Source of the DNA: an uncultured bacterium
Lineage (GTDB): Bacteria; Pseudomonadota; Gammaproteobacteria; Burkholderiales; Burkholderiaceae_E
Reading direction: 5' to 3'
Assembly: GCA_903907905.1 (NCBI GenBank)
Contig: CAIVPX010000019.1
Location: forward strand, 38,908 to 102,907
DNA length: 64,000 bases
The position numbers and the translations under genes were made by a program. Under the pieces are notes generated by a model. It ran no database searches. It was not told the DNA's origin and saw only the letters and a list, made by a program, of their open reading frames with translations. This document shows positions 50,978 to 60,314 of the stretch, in pieces. Position 1 is the stretch's first letter. Each line of letters begins with the position of its first letter.

Positions 50978-52336
50978 TCATTCGCGAGTGTCCGCCATGG
51001 CGGCCAGCGCAGCCGTCTCGAGAGCCCGGGTCGTCGGCGCTTTATCAAGGCTGGCGACAGCCTCGACAAGCAACTGGTGGTGTAAGGGCGATACACCCGC
51101 CTCATCGAGCAGACGCACGCACATCTGCTCAGCCTGAGCCCAGCCCAGACGGTAGGCCGACTCGCCTTGGCTGTCCTCCCAGGTCAGTGTGCAGCCATCA
51201 GCGGTTTGCACGGTCACCGCGGGCTGATAGCGCGCGCGGACTGGATCACTGATCACTCGAACGCGGGCGACTCGCGCCAGCACATCCGCTGCGGCAAAGT
51301 CGTTCATGGCCTCATAGCCCACCGCACCGCGCGACCACGCCAGGGCCGCGCAAAAGGGTGCGCTCATGAAGGTTTGCGGAAAACTGTTGAAGGGGCCTGC
51401 ATGCCGGACACCGAAGAACTCGGCCTCGAACGGATGCAAGTGCACATCGAGTTGACGCAACTCGGCGCCCTGTGCCTGCTCGCGGAGCGCGAGAACGCCG
51501 GTGAGCCAGGCGCGATGAAACTGGCAGACCGGGTAAGGCTTGAAGGCCACGCGGTCGAACTCCCAAGCCTGCCCCAGCGACTCTGCGACTCGCTGGCCAT
51601 GGTCGGAGCGCTTGCCGCCGAACGCGCGAAAGAAGCCGGCGGATCCGTCGAGTACGCCGGCGGCCCCAGTGGCGCCGGCTTTCGCAAGCGCCGCACATCG
51701 AATGCCTGCGCTGGCCGCCCAGCCGGCCTGAAACGCAAAGTCCTGGGAACCCGCCTCGACGAAGGCGCGAAGCCCCGCGGCGGTACTGGCCGCCAGCGCC
51801 AGCGCATGCTGGGTCTGTTGCGCGTCGCAACCGGCCATGCGTGCGCAGGCGGCCGCCGCACCGAAGGGACCATACACCGAGGTGGTGCGAAAGCCCTGTT
51901 CGCTCAGGTCGCTCGCATGATCACGACCGATGCGCAGCGCGACCTCATAGCCCGCCGCAATCGACTCGAGCAACACGCGCCCGGTCGCGTCCGCCGATTG
52001 GGCAAAGGCCAGCGCAGCCGGCAGGACCACCACCCCCACATGACCCGCCGGGTGCGAGTCTTCCTGCACCCGAGCATGCATCAGCACCGCATTGGCAAAG
52101 GCGGCGGTGCCGGGACTTACCCGGGCACCGTCCAGCAGGCGTGCGGCGCCCGCCGGCAAGACGGGTTCGCCCGCCTGGGATCGAAGCGCCACTGCCGGTT
52201 CGGGCGCCCGTCGGGCCGCGACCGCCACGCTCAGGCCATACAGCAGGCATGCGCGCGCCTTGTCGAGCACGGCGTCGCTGAAAGGCCCCCCTGTGCTGGC
52301 GAAACGCGCCAAGGCGGCCAAGGCGCCTTCGCTCAC
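50978..52336 (-). CDS. MmgE/PrpD family protein (2-methylcitrate dehydratase-like)
   Basis: A 452-residue member of the family containing 2-methylcitrate dehydratase (PrpD), cis-aconitate decarboxylase and iminodisuccinate epimerase. Recognisable blocks are AAFANAVLMHARVQEDSHPA, VLPAALAFAQSADATGRVLL, SIAAGYEVALRIG and FKPYPVCQFHRAWLTGV. The start is GTG at 52336 overlapping the HyuA stop (GTGA). In this operon it would dehydrate, isomerise or decarboxylate a polycarboxylate. The substrate is not settled by sequence. Confidence 0.92.
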   Translation of the reverse strand: MSEGALAALARFASTGGPFSDAVLDKARACLLYGLSVAVAARRAPEPAVALRSQAGEPVLPAGAARLLDGARVSPGTAAFANAVLMHARVQEDSHPAGHVGVVVLPAALAFAQSADATGRVLLESIAAGYEVALRIGRDHASDLSEQGFRTTSVYGPFGAAAACARMAGCDAQQTQHALALAASTAAGLRAFVEAGSQDFAFQAGWAASAGIRCAALAKAGATGAAGVLDGSAGFFRAFGGKRSDHGQRVAESLGQAWEFDRVAFKPYPVCQFHRAWLTGVLALREQAQGAELRQLDVHLHPFEAEFFGVRHAGPFNSFPQTFMSAPFCAALAWSRGAVGYEAMNDFAAADVLARVARVRVISDPVRARYQPAVTVQTADGCTLTWEDSQGESAYRLGWAQAEQMCVRLLDEAGVSPLHHQLLVEAVASLDKAPTTRALETAALAAMADTRE

Positions 52337-54447
52337 CGAGCCTCCATCAGGATATTGCCAAAAGCATCGAGTGAAGCGACCCAGCCTGGCGGCACCACGA
52401 CGCTGGTGTCGTACTCCTGCACGATGGCCGGCCCGGCGACCTCGTCGCGCGCAAGCACGCCCCGACCGATCACGCGCGACCTGAGCAGTCCGTGCTGGGC
52501 GCCAAAATACACCTCGCGATCAGCCTGCTCTTCCAGGACGTCACTTTGCCAGTGCCCGGCATGATCAGCACCTCGCACAACGGTGAGCACCAGACGACAA
52601 GTGACGAGTTCGAACTCCCTCGCCTGCCCCCGATGACCGTAGGTTCGTTCGAACTCATCCTCGAAGCGGGCCTCGGCCTGACGCAAGCCCTCTTGGGTAG
52701 CGGGTCCTTCGGCAAACGCGACTGTGATCTCGGACGATTGCCCCCGGTAGCGAAGGTCAACCGCGGTGCTGAAGCGAACGGCCTCGGCGGGAAAGCCCTC
52801 CTCGGCGATGCGCTGCAGCAGGTCGGCGCGCATACCTTCGAATGCGGCATCGATCGCGGCCAAGCCGATGTCGCGCGTGGGCGCCAGAACCGTTCTGGCT
52901 GCGTGATGCTCGACCTCGGCCCGCAGGAGGCCAAAGGCGCTGAATACGCCCGGGGCCGGTGGAATCAGCAGGCGCCGCACCCCGAGTTCTGCAGCCACCC
53001 CGGCCGCGTGCAACGGGCCCGCCCCACCGAAGGCCATCATGATGAAGTCGGCCGGATCACGACCGCGCTCGACCGACACCGATTTGATGGCACGGACCAT
53101 GTTCGAATTGGCGATGACATGAACGCCCCAGGCCGCATCGAGCAGCGACAACCCCGCGGGCTCGGCGAGCACGCGCCGCAGCGCATCCTCGGCCCGTTCG
53201 CGATCCAGCGAGAGCGCGCCACCGGCGAGCGATGCCGATCCCAGAAAGCCCAGCACCAGGTTGGCGTCGGTCACCGTTGGGCGATCATTGCCCTTGCCGT
53301 AGCAGGCCGGCCCGGGCACCGCGCCCGCACTGACCGGGCCGACTCGCATGCTGCCCTCGGCATCGAGCGACGCAATGCTGCCGCCGCCCGCCCCCACTTC
53401 GGATACGTCGATCACCGGAATGCGCAGCAGGTAGCCGCTGCCGCGCATCAGTCGGCTGGACACCGACACCGGTGAGCCGACCTCGTACTCGGTCGCGCGC
53501 AGGACCTTGCCCTGCTCGATGATCGAGGCCTTGGTGGTCGTCCCCCCCATGTCGAGTGTGATCACATCGAGGTAGCCGCAGTCGGCAGCCAGCCGGGCTG
53601 CTGCCACCACGCCTGCGGCCGGCCCCGATTCGATGATGGTGACCGGCCGGTGGGCCGCCGCACCGGCACTGACCAGTCCGCCGTTGGACTGCATGACCAG
53701 AATCGGCGCCTTCACCGCCTGCGATTCGAAGCGCTCACGCAGGCGCAACAGATAGCGTGCGATCAAGGGCCCGACGTAGGCGTTGACCACCGTGGTACTG
53801 GTGCGCTCGAACTCCAGCATCTCGGGTAGCACTTCATGGGAGATGGACAGATACGCATTCGGCAATCTGCGCCGCACCGCCTGCGCGGCCGCCTGTTCGT
53901 GCGCGCTGTCACGATAGGCATGCAGAAAGCAGATTGCCACCGCCTCGACATCGGCCTCGACCAACTGATCAATCGCGGACTCGAGCGCCACCAGGTCGAG
54001 CGGCCGCAGCACTTGCCCTTGCGCATCGAGTCGCTCGGGGACAGCCAGTCGCCACGCCCGCTCCACCAGCGGCACTGGCTTGCTCCAGCCAAGGTCATAG
54101 GACATGGGGATTCGAATGCGGCGCAACTCCAGCACGTCGCGAAACCCCTCGGTGGTGAGCAGGCCGGTGTGCGCGCCCTTACGCTCCAGAATGGCGTTGG
54201 TCGCCACCGTGGTGGCATGCACGATCTCGGCAATTTCAGAAGGGGGCAGGCCTGCCCGCTCGCACCAGGTGCCCACACCCTCGACGATCGCTCGCGAGTA
54301 GTCATCCGGCGTGGAGGGGCGCTTGAACTTGGCAAGGCTGCCGTCCGGGCGCAGGAAGACCAGGTCAGTGAAAGTGCCGCCGATGTCGACGCCGACCCGA
54401 AAGGGACCTGTGGCAGCGCTTGAAGGCGGCGAAGGGTGCTGGCTCAT
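52333..54447 (-). CDS. Hydantoinase/oxoprolinase family protein, HyuA-type subunit
   Basis: A 704-residue ATP-binding subunit. The N-terminal actin-like phosphate loop is VGVDIGGTFTDLVFL; further blocks are VHATTVATNAILERKGAHTG, VITLDMGGTTTKASII and MMAFGGAGPLHAAGVAAELG. With HyuB it forms enzymes that couple ATP hydrolysis to ring opening (N-methylhydantoin, 5-oxoproline) or carboxylation (acetone, acetophenone). At 704 plus 582 residues the pair is of usual size. The ATG overlaps the HyuB stop (ATGA). Confidence 0.95.
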   Translation of the reverse strand: MSQHPSPPSSAATGPFRVGVDIGGTFTDLVFLRPDGSLAKFKRPSTPDDYSRAIVEGVGTWCERAGLPPSEIAEIVHATTVATNAILERKGAHTGLLTTEGFRDVLELRRIRIPMSYDLGWSKPVPLVERAWRLAVPERLDAQGQVLRPLDLVALESAIDQLVEADVEAVAICFLHAYRDSAHEQAAAQAVRRRLPNAYLSISHEVLPEMLEFERTSTTVVNAYVGPLIARYLLRLRERFESQAVKAPILVMQSNGGLVSAGAAAHRPVTIIESGPAAGVVAAARLAADCGYLDVITLDMGGTTTKASIIEQGKVLRATEYEVGSPVSVSSRLMRGSGYLLRIPVIDVSEVGAGGGSIASLDAEGSMRVGPVSAGAVPGPACYGKGNDRPTVTDANLVLGFLGSASLAGGALSLDRERAEDALRRVLAEPAGLSLLDAAWGVHVIANSNMVRAIKSVSVERGRDPADFIMMAFGGAGPLHAAGVAAELGVRRLLIPPAPGVFSAFGLLRAEVEHHAARTVLAPTRDIGLAAIDAAFEGMRADLLQRIAEEGFPAEAVRFSTAVDLRYRGQSSEITVAFAEGPATQEGLRQAEARFEDEFERTYGHRGQAREFELVTCRLVLTVVRGADHAGHWQSDVLEEQADREVYFGAQHGLLRSRVIGRGVLARDEVAGPAIVQEYDTSVVVPPGWVASLDAFGNILMEAR

Positions 54448-56192
54448 GGCTGACCTCCCGCGCTGACCGGCTCCGCTGCCCGGGCCGCCCGCTCCCGGTC
54501 GGTTGCCTGGGCATCGATCCGCCAGGGCTGAGTCAACACGATGACGCCGTAATCACGCCGCGCCGCCTCGATCGACACCTTGCCATCGCGTACGTCGGCA
54601 AGCACCCGGGGCGGATCGCGCAAGAGCGGATCACCGTAGCCGCCACCGCCCGCCGTGGTGTGGCGAAAGCCCTGCCCGCTGCCAAGGGGCCGAGTGAACT
54701 TGGTGGGCAGCGCAGACCATGCTTCACCGTCGTCCAGAAGGGTCATCGACCCCTGACCAGGGCGACCACCCGACAGGCCATAGGGAGGGTGATCACGCCG
54801 ATCGGAACGCAGTTGCAGGGTCGCGCGCTCGCCGAAGAATCGCAATTGACGCGTGACGGCGAGGCCGCCACGCCATTGGCCCGGTCCGCCGCTGTCCGGA
54901 ACCAGCTCATAGCGCTCGACTCGAACGGGCGCCTGGTTTTCAACCATCTCGATCGGGGCGTTGCTGATATTGGCGGCCGGGTTGGCAACACCGTCGATAC
55001 CCTCCCGACCGAACCCGCCGCCCCAGGCACCCATGATGGCCTCGCGAAACAGTACAAACCGGCCGTCCCGGTCGACGCCCCCGATGGAATAGCTGGTGGT
55101 GCCACCTTCGCCGGCTGCGCGCGGTCGCTGTGGCACCGCCTGCGCCAGGGCACCGAAGATGGTGTCGATCAGACGAAATCCCGACACGCCGCGGGCGGCG
55201 ACCGCAGCCGGGCGGCGAGGATTGAGCAGGTTGCCCAAGGGGGCCGTCACCTGAATGGGTCGCATGAAACCCGAATTATTGGGGGCATCCGACTCCATGA
55301 TCGCGCGCACCGCGAAGTAGACCGCCGACTTCGCAAAGGACAGGGTTGAGTTGATTGCGCCTTGCACCTGCGGACTCGATCCGCTGAGATCGACCTCGAG
55401 TTCGTCACCACGGACCGTGACCTGGGCCATCACCTTGACCGGCTGACCTGGCCTCACCCCATCATCGTCGAGAAAATCTTCGCAACGATAGACCCCATCG
55501 GGGATGGCCGATATGGTGCGTCGGGCCGCACGCTCGGAGTAGTCGAGCAACTCATCGAAATAGCGCTCGAGTTCATCAGCGCCATATCGCCGGGCGAGTT
55601 CCGCGACGCCGCGTTCGGCGATGCGACAGGCCGCCGCCTGCGCATCGAGATCGCCCAGCACCACATCCGGAACCCTCACGTTTCGGGCGATGATCTTCTC
55701 GAGCATGGTGTTGCGCCGGCCGCCCTCCTGATACTTGAGGATGGGAATCTGCAAGCCCTCCTGAAAGATCTCGGTCGAATCGGCGGCGCTGGAGCCGGGC
55801 ACGCGCCCGCCCATGTCGTTGTGGTGCGCCACGACGATGGCATAGCCGAGCAGGCGCTCGTCGACGAAAATGGGCTTGACCATGAAAATGTCGGGCAGGT
55901 GCATGCCACCCTGGTAGGGATCATTGAAGATCACCACATCGCCCGGCGCGAGGGTATCGCCATACTCGGCGCGCACCGCATCCATCGCGTCAGGGATCGA
56001 GCCCAGGTGCAAGGGCAATGACAGGCCCTGCGCAATCATGCGGCCTCGCGCATCGCACAAGGCACTCGACAGATCCATGGTGTCCTTCATGATGGACGAG
56101 TAGGCGATTCGCACCACCGTCAGCACCATCTCGTCGACCACCGAGCCGATGCCGTTCTTCACCAACTCGAGCTTGACCGGATCAAACGCCAA
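54444..56192 (-). CDS. Hydantoinase B/oxoprolinase family protein, HyuB-type subunit
   Basis: A 582-residue metal-binding partner of HyuA: SSIMKDTMDLSSALCDARGR, GDVVIFNDPYQGGMHLPDIF, VAHHNDMGGRVPGSS and RNTMLEKIIARNVRVPD are family blocks. The start is a TTG at 56192: a near-perfect AAGGAGG lies 5 bases before it and no ATG is available. It follows the PrpB-like gene by 34 bases. Confidence 0.94.
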   Translation of the reverse strand: MAFDPVKLELVKNGIGSVVDEMVLTVVRIAYSSIMKDTMDLSSALCDARGRMIAQGLSLPLHLGSIPDAMDAVRAEYGDTLAPGDVVIFNDPYQGGMHLPDIFMVKPIFVDERLLGYAIVVAHHNDMGGRVPGSSAADSTEIFQEGLQIPILKYQEGGRRNTMLEKIIARNVRVPDVVLGDLDAQAAACRIAERGVAELARRYGADELERYFDELLDYSERAARRTISAIPDGVYRCEDFLDDDGVRPGQPVKVMAQVTVRGDELEVDLSGSSPQVQGAINSTLSFAKSAVYFAVRAIMESDAPNNSGFMRPIQVTAPLGNLLNPRRPAAVAARGVSGFRLIDTIFGALAQAVPQRPRAAGEGGTTSYSIGGVDRDGRFVLFREAIMGAWGGGFGREGIDGVANPAANISNAPIEMVENQAPVRVERYELVPDSGGPGQWRGGLAVTRQLRFFGERATLQLRSDRRDHPPYGLSGGRPGQGSMTLLDDGEAWSALPTKFTRPLGSGQGFRHTTAGGGGYGDPLLRDPPRVLADVRDGKVSIEAARRDYGVIVLTQPWRIDAQATDRERAARAAEPVSAGGQP

Positions 56193-56226
56193 AAGAACCT
56201 CCTTGGCCAGGGTGCCTCATGGGCGA

Positions 56227-57117
56227 TCAGGACCCGTAGCGTTTTTCGAGCTCGCGGATCTTCGACAGCCCGCACAGTTCCCAGAATTCTTCAAAACCCA
56301 CCAACTGGTCCAGAGTGGATACCGAATTGCCCGTGCGACGAATTTCGGTGAGGACATCGCGCATGGCCTTGGCAGCCGCCATCGCGGCATGCACATAAAA
56401 GCAGACCGTCTTGAAGCCCAGCGCCTCGAGCTCCGGGACGGGCAGGCGGGGCACCATGCCTGAAACCGAATGATTGAAATGCAGCGGAATACGACCGCGA
56501 AAGCGATCGGCGATGGCGATCAACTCGCTCATGGGTTCGCGCATTTCCATGAACAACATGTCGGCGCCGGCTTCCCGATAGGCCTCGCCGCGTTCAAGCG
56601 CGGCATCGACCCCCTCGACCATGACCGCATCACAGCGCGCGATGATGACGAAATCGTCATCACGACGGGCGTCGAGCGCTGCCTTGATCTTGCCCACCAT
56701 TTCCGCCTTGGACACCAGCGTTTTGCCGAACATGTGACCGCAACGCTTGGGCCAGGCCTGATCCTCGATATGCAGACCGGCGGTGCCGGCCTGCTCGAAG
56801 GCTCGAACCGTACGCATGACGTTGATCGCGTTGCCGTAACCATTATCGGCATCGACGATGACGGGGATGTCAACCGCCTCGGCAATGTAGCGGGCATTGG
56901 CCACCATTTCTTCGCCCGAGACCACCCCCACATCGGGATAGCCCCGCATCACGGAACTGCCACCGCCCGTGACCACGCACAGGGGGAATCCGCTCTGCTC
57001 GACGATTCGCGCCGACAGACCGTCGTGCGCGCCGCCGCCCATGATGGCACCGGGGGCAGCGAGCAGGTCTCGCAACCTGCGGGCACGGGTTGGCGACTTG
57101 GCCGATGGATTGCTCAT
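56227..57117 (-). CDS. Isocitrate lyase/PEP mutase family protein (methylisocitrate lyase-like)
   Basis: A 296-residue TIM-barrel enzyme. The signature KRCGH (C126, general acid/base) is the PrpB-type form of the family motif; Mg2+ ligands fit VIVDADNGYGN (D89, D91) and HIEDQAWP (E118). Relatives cleave 2-methylisocitrate, isocitrate or 2,3-dimethylmalate, or decarboxylate oxaloacetate. The ATG at 57117 gives normal length, and the open frame upstream to 57261 lies in tctA. Together with the PrpD-like and citrate-synthase-like genes, it makes three steps reminiscent of the methylcitrate cycle. Confidence 0.93.
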   Translation of the reverse strand: MSNPSAKSPTRARRLRDLLAAPGAIMGGGAHDGLSARIVEQSGFPLCVVTGGGSSVMRGYPDVGVVSGEEMVANARYIAEAVDIPVIVDADNGYGNAINVMRTVRAFEQAGTAGLHIEDQAWPKRCGHMFGKTLVSKAEMVGKIKAALDARRDDDFVIIARCDAVMVEGVDAALERGEAYREAGADMLFMEMREPMSELIAIADRFRGRIPLHFNHSVSGMVPRLPVPELEALGFKTVCFYVHAAMAAAKAMRDVLTEIRRTGNSVSTLDQLVGFEEFWELCGLSKIRELEKRYGS

Positions 57118-57127
57118 GGGTGTCCTC

Positions 57128-58633
57128 TCATACGTCAGCCTGCATGTCCTTTTTTCGAAACCCCAGCCACCATGCCGCCAGTTGCAGGCCCGCGAGTAAC
57201 ACGATCGCCCCGATGAAGATGCGCGAAAAGCCATCCTGCATGAGACCAGCCCAACTGCCATCGCTGATGATCAGCGCGCGCCGCAGCGACACTTCCATGC
57301 GATCACCGATCACCGTAGCCAGTAGCAGCGGCGCGCAGTCATAGCGGAATTTTCGAAGCAGGTAGCCCAGCAGACCAAACACGGTCATGATCAGAATTTC
57401 GGTGCCGCTGGCCTTCACGCTGTAGATGCCCACCACGCAGACCAGCAGCACGCTGGGAGCGAGATACAGGTAGGGCACGCGCAGGAGATTGACGAACAGC
57501 CCCACCAGCGGCAGGTTGAGCACCAGCAACACCACATTGCCCAGGTACATGCTTGCAATCAGCCCCCAGAACACCTGGGGATGCTCCACCACCAGTTGCG
57601 GCCCGGGATTGACGCCGTGAATCATCAGCGCCGACAGCAGAATGGCCGTGGCAGGTATGGCGGGAATGCCCAGCACCAGCAGCGGCACCATGGCGCTACC
57701 GGTGGTGGCGTTGTTGGCGGTTTCGGGACCGGCCACACCGGCGATTGCTCCCTTTCCGAAGGTTTCGGGGTGCTTGGACAACTTGCGCTCCACCGCATAC
57801 GACACGAAGGTGGACACCACATGCGAGATGCCGGGCACAAAGCCAAACACGAAACCGATCAGTGTGCCCCGGCCGATGGCAGGCGCCGAGGCCTTGAGGT
57901 CCGCCGCACGCGGGATCAGGCTTGCGAACGACGGTTTGATCGGCCGCGCCTTCACCAGATCTTCAAGGTTGAGCAGGATTTCGCTCACGCCGAACAGCCC
58001 CAACGCCATCGCAATGAAACTCAGACCGTCGGCCAACTCAATACGCCCGAAGGTAAAGCGCGGCAAGGCGACGATCGGGTCGAGCCCGATGGTGGCAATC
58101 GCCAGCCCCAGCGCGATCATCGCGATGGTTTTGGCTGCGGGACCGCTGGAGATGAAACCCATTACCAGCAGGGCCAGCGCCATGAGCGCAAACTCGGCCG
58201 CGGGTCCCACCTTAAGCATGAGTTGGGCCAGCGGCGGCGCAAACAACATCAGCCCCAGCACGCTCAGCGTGCCCCCGACAAAACTGCCGACGCCCGCCAC
58301 CACAAGCGCGGGGCCCGCGCGGCCCTGACGCGCCATCTCGTGGCCATCGATGCAGGTCATGATGGAGGCGGCTTCGCCTGGAATGCGCAACAGGATGGAG
58401 GTGGTGGAGCCCCCGTACATGGCGCCGTAGAAGATGCCCGCCAGCATGATTACCGCCGAGGCCGGATCAAGCTTGTAGGTGAGGGGTAGCAGAAGGGTCA
58501 GGCCGGCCAGCGGGCCCAGCCCGGGCAGGATGCCCACAATGGTGCCCCACAAACAGCCCATGAAACAGAAGAAAAGATTGGCCGGCGTCAGCGCCACCGC
58601 AAAGCCACTGGCGAGGTGGGAAAACGCCTCCAT
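57128..58633 (-). CDS. tctA: Tripartite tricarboxylate transporter, large permease TctA
   Basis: A 501-residue polytopic membrane protein with the diagnostic TctA blocks GTIVGILPGLGPLAGLTLLL, MYGGSTTSILLRIPGEAAS and GFVFGFVPGISHVVSTFVSY. Its ATG overlaps the TctB stop (TGATG), ruling out the longer upstream frame. It drives uptake with an ion gradient after delivery by TctC. The PrpB-like gene starts 10 bases downstream. Confidence 0.96.
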   Translation of the reverse strand: MEAFSHLASGFAVALTPANLFFCFMGCLWGTIVGILPGLGPLAGLTLLLPLTYKLDPASAVIMLAGIFYGAMYGGSTTSILLRIPGEAASIMTCIDGHEMARQGRAGPALVVAGVGSFVGGTLSVLGLMLFAPPLAQLMLKVGPAAEFALMALALLVMGFISSGPAAKTIAMIALGLAIATIGLDPIVALPRFTFGRIELADGLSFIAMALGLFGVSEILLNLEDLVKARPIKPSFASLIPRAADLKASAPAIGRGTLIGFVFGFVPGISHVVSTFVSYAVERKLSKHPETFGKGAIAGVAGPETANNATTGSAMVPLLVLGIPAIPATAILLSALMIHGVNPGPQLVVEHPQVFWGLIASMYLGNVVLLVLNLPLVGLFVNLLRVPYLYLAPSVLLVCVVGIYSVKASGTEILIMTVFGLLGYLLRKFRYDCAPLLLATVIGDRMEVSLRRALIISDGSWAGLMQDGFSRIFIGAIVLLAGLQLAAWWLGFRKKDMQADV

Positions 58634-59094
58634 CAGGCCCCACCCAGCAGGCCCGAAGGCAAGGTCACGCCCAACAGCTTGCCAAAGAACCACCAGGTGA
58701 TCAGTGCGCCCCCGATCGACGCGAGCAGGGTGACGCGCCAGCTCGGCTGACCGTAGCTGCGCATGAGCGTGCACAGCAGCAACGCACTGGTGGGCAGATA
58801 ACCCAGGGGTTCCAGCAGGAAGGCTGCCGCAATGAGCGCCAGCAGCGTGACCGCGATCCGCGGATGACCAATGTCAACCGTCTCGGTCGCGGTCTTGCCC
58901 GCTCCGCGCAGGCGAAGCAACAAGGACACTCCGCACAGACTCAGCACGACGCCGATCCCGGTGGGCACCATGCCCGCACCGGGTTGGTTGCCCATGCCCG
59001 ACGGCATCCGCACACCCTCGAGCACCATATAGGCCCCCAGCAGGACCAGCGCGCCAGCCACCCAAGCCTCGCCGCGGTGCTGCGGAACCTTCAT
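58633..59094 (-). CDS. tctB: Tripartite tricarboxylate transporter, small permease TctB
   Basis: A 153-residue protein with four hydrophobic segments, typical in size and pattern for TctB (VAGALVLLGAYMVLEGVRMP, LLTSALLL-type final helices and GVTLPSGLLGG at the end). It lies between TctC (37 bases upstream) and TctA (TGATG overlap), the standard gene order. Confidence 0.93.
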   Translation of the reverse strand: MKVPQHRGEAWVAGALVLLGAYMVLEGVRMPSGMGNQPGAGMVPTGIGVVLSLCGVSLLLRLRGAGKTATETVDIGHPRIAVTLLALIAAAFLLEPLGYLPTSALLLCTLMRSYGQPSWRVTLLASIGGALITWWFFGKLLGVTLPSGLLGGA

Positions 59095-59131
59095 CAGCCG
59101 GGCCTGCCGGTCAGGCGCGTACCGGCAGCGC

Positions 59132-60109
59132 TCACTTGACCAGGCCGATCACCTTGAGGATCTGCCCCATGGCGGCATACTCGGTGTCAATCAGCTTGCG
59201 AAACTCCACGCCCGTGGAACCTTCCACCTTGATGCTACGCGTTTCCATGTACTGGCGAAACTTGTCGGTGAACGCAGCCTGCTGAAAGGCTTTCTCGAGG
59301 ATGGCGATTCGGTCGGCAGGAATCGCGCGCGGGCCCACCACGCCATGCCAGAGAACGGTGGCCGAATCGGGCGCGCCCAGTTCGGTCAGGCTGGCGGCAT
59401 CGGGCATGGTCGGCACACGCTCGGTTGAGGTCACCACCAGGCACTTGGTCGACCCATCCTTGACGTAGGGAAGAATGGGGGTCATGGACCCGCCATAGAT
59501 GTCGACATGGCCGCCCAGGTAGCTCTTGAGCGTTTCACCAGCACCGCCAAAGGGCACAGGGCGAGCCTTGATACCGAGCTTGACGAACACCCGCTCGGCC
59601 GACAGATGAATGGTGCCACCCACGCCGTCGTTACCATAGGTAAATCGCCCTGGGTTTTTTTGCAGGTGTTCGATGAACTCCTTGCCATTGGCGGCGGGGA
59701 ACTCTTTCTTGACGCACAACACGATCGGGGCCGAGTCGGCCAGGCTGATCGTGACGTAATCGGCTGGCTTGTAGGGCGCGGGCTGAGTGTGCGGCGTCAT
59801 GGTGAGCGGCGCGTTCCACAGGCCACCCAGTGTGTAGCCATCGGGGCGCGCCTGAACCACCTGAGCCATTCCGATCATGCCGCCACCACCGGGCTTGTTC
59901 ACCACGACGATTTTTTGGCCTAAAAGGGGCTCGGCCTGCTCAGCGAGCAGCCGGATGGCGATATCGGTACCTCCCCCAGGGGGCGTGGGCACAATGATTT
60001 CGATGGGGCGCGAGGGGAACTTTTCCTGCGCAGACACGGGCGCGAGCGACAGGCCGGCAAGGGCCATCAGGCACAGCGACGATCTCACTGCAAAGCGGCG
60101 AACAGACAT
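59132..60109 (-). CDS. tctC: Tripartite tricarboxylate transporter binding protein TctC (Bug family)
   Basis: A 325-residue periplasmic protein: signal peptide SSLCLMALAGLSLAPVSAQ, then FPSRPIEIIVPTPPGGGTD and VVVNKPGGGGMIGMAQVVQ. The ATG at 60109 follows GGAGGAGCTCC. It is the only one of the five Bug proteins here that is encoded with its membrane partners, and it is the first gene of the ten-gene minus-strand operon. Confidence 0.95.
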   Translation of the reverse strand: MSVRRFAVRSSLCLMALAGLSLAPVSAQEKFPSRPIEIIVPTPPGGGTDIAIRLLAEQAEPLLGQKIVVVNKPGGGGMIGMAQVVQARPDGYTLGGLWNAPLTMTPHTQPAPYKPADYVTISLADSAPIVLCVKKEFPAANGKEFIEHLQKNPGRFTYGNDGVGGTIHLSAERVFVKLGIKARPVPFGGAGETLKSYLGGHVDIYGGSMTPILPYVKDGSTKCLVVTSTERVPTMPDAASLTELGAPDSATVLWHGVVGPRAIPADRIAILEKAFQQAAFTDKFRQYMETRSIKVEGSTGVEFRKLIDTEYAAMGQILKVIGLVK

Positions 60110-60180
60110 GGAGCTCCTCCTGAGCGCACGCTCGAGCGAAAGGCTGGCGGCGTTCGGCAATAGGCGTTGATTCGCAACGG

Positions 60181-60209
60181 ATTACACCGAGCAAGCGTGG
60201 CTTTGTCAA
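60181..60209 (-). promoter_or_regulatory. Sigma70-type promoter of the tctCBA-hyuBA operon
   Basis: On the minus strand a perfect -35 TTGACA and a -10 TGTAAT (five of six) are separated by exactly 17 bases, with the expected start site about 65 bases before the TctC ATG. This is the best promoter match I noticed among the intergenic spaces examined. Confidence 0.7.
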
Positions 60210-60314
60210 CGCTATCCTGAGGCCTTCGCGCGCGGAATGGACCAAGCTTGGAACGGCTCGCCCATGGCGTGCTAGGGTGGCGAGCTGAAAATTCCAGCAC
60301 GACAGCGGCCGACC

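Noticed and set aside
49428..51137. 569-codon plus-strand open frame across HAD, methyltransferase-like and MmgE/PrpD genes
   Set aside because: It crosses three real genes on the opposite strand and has no motif.
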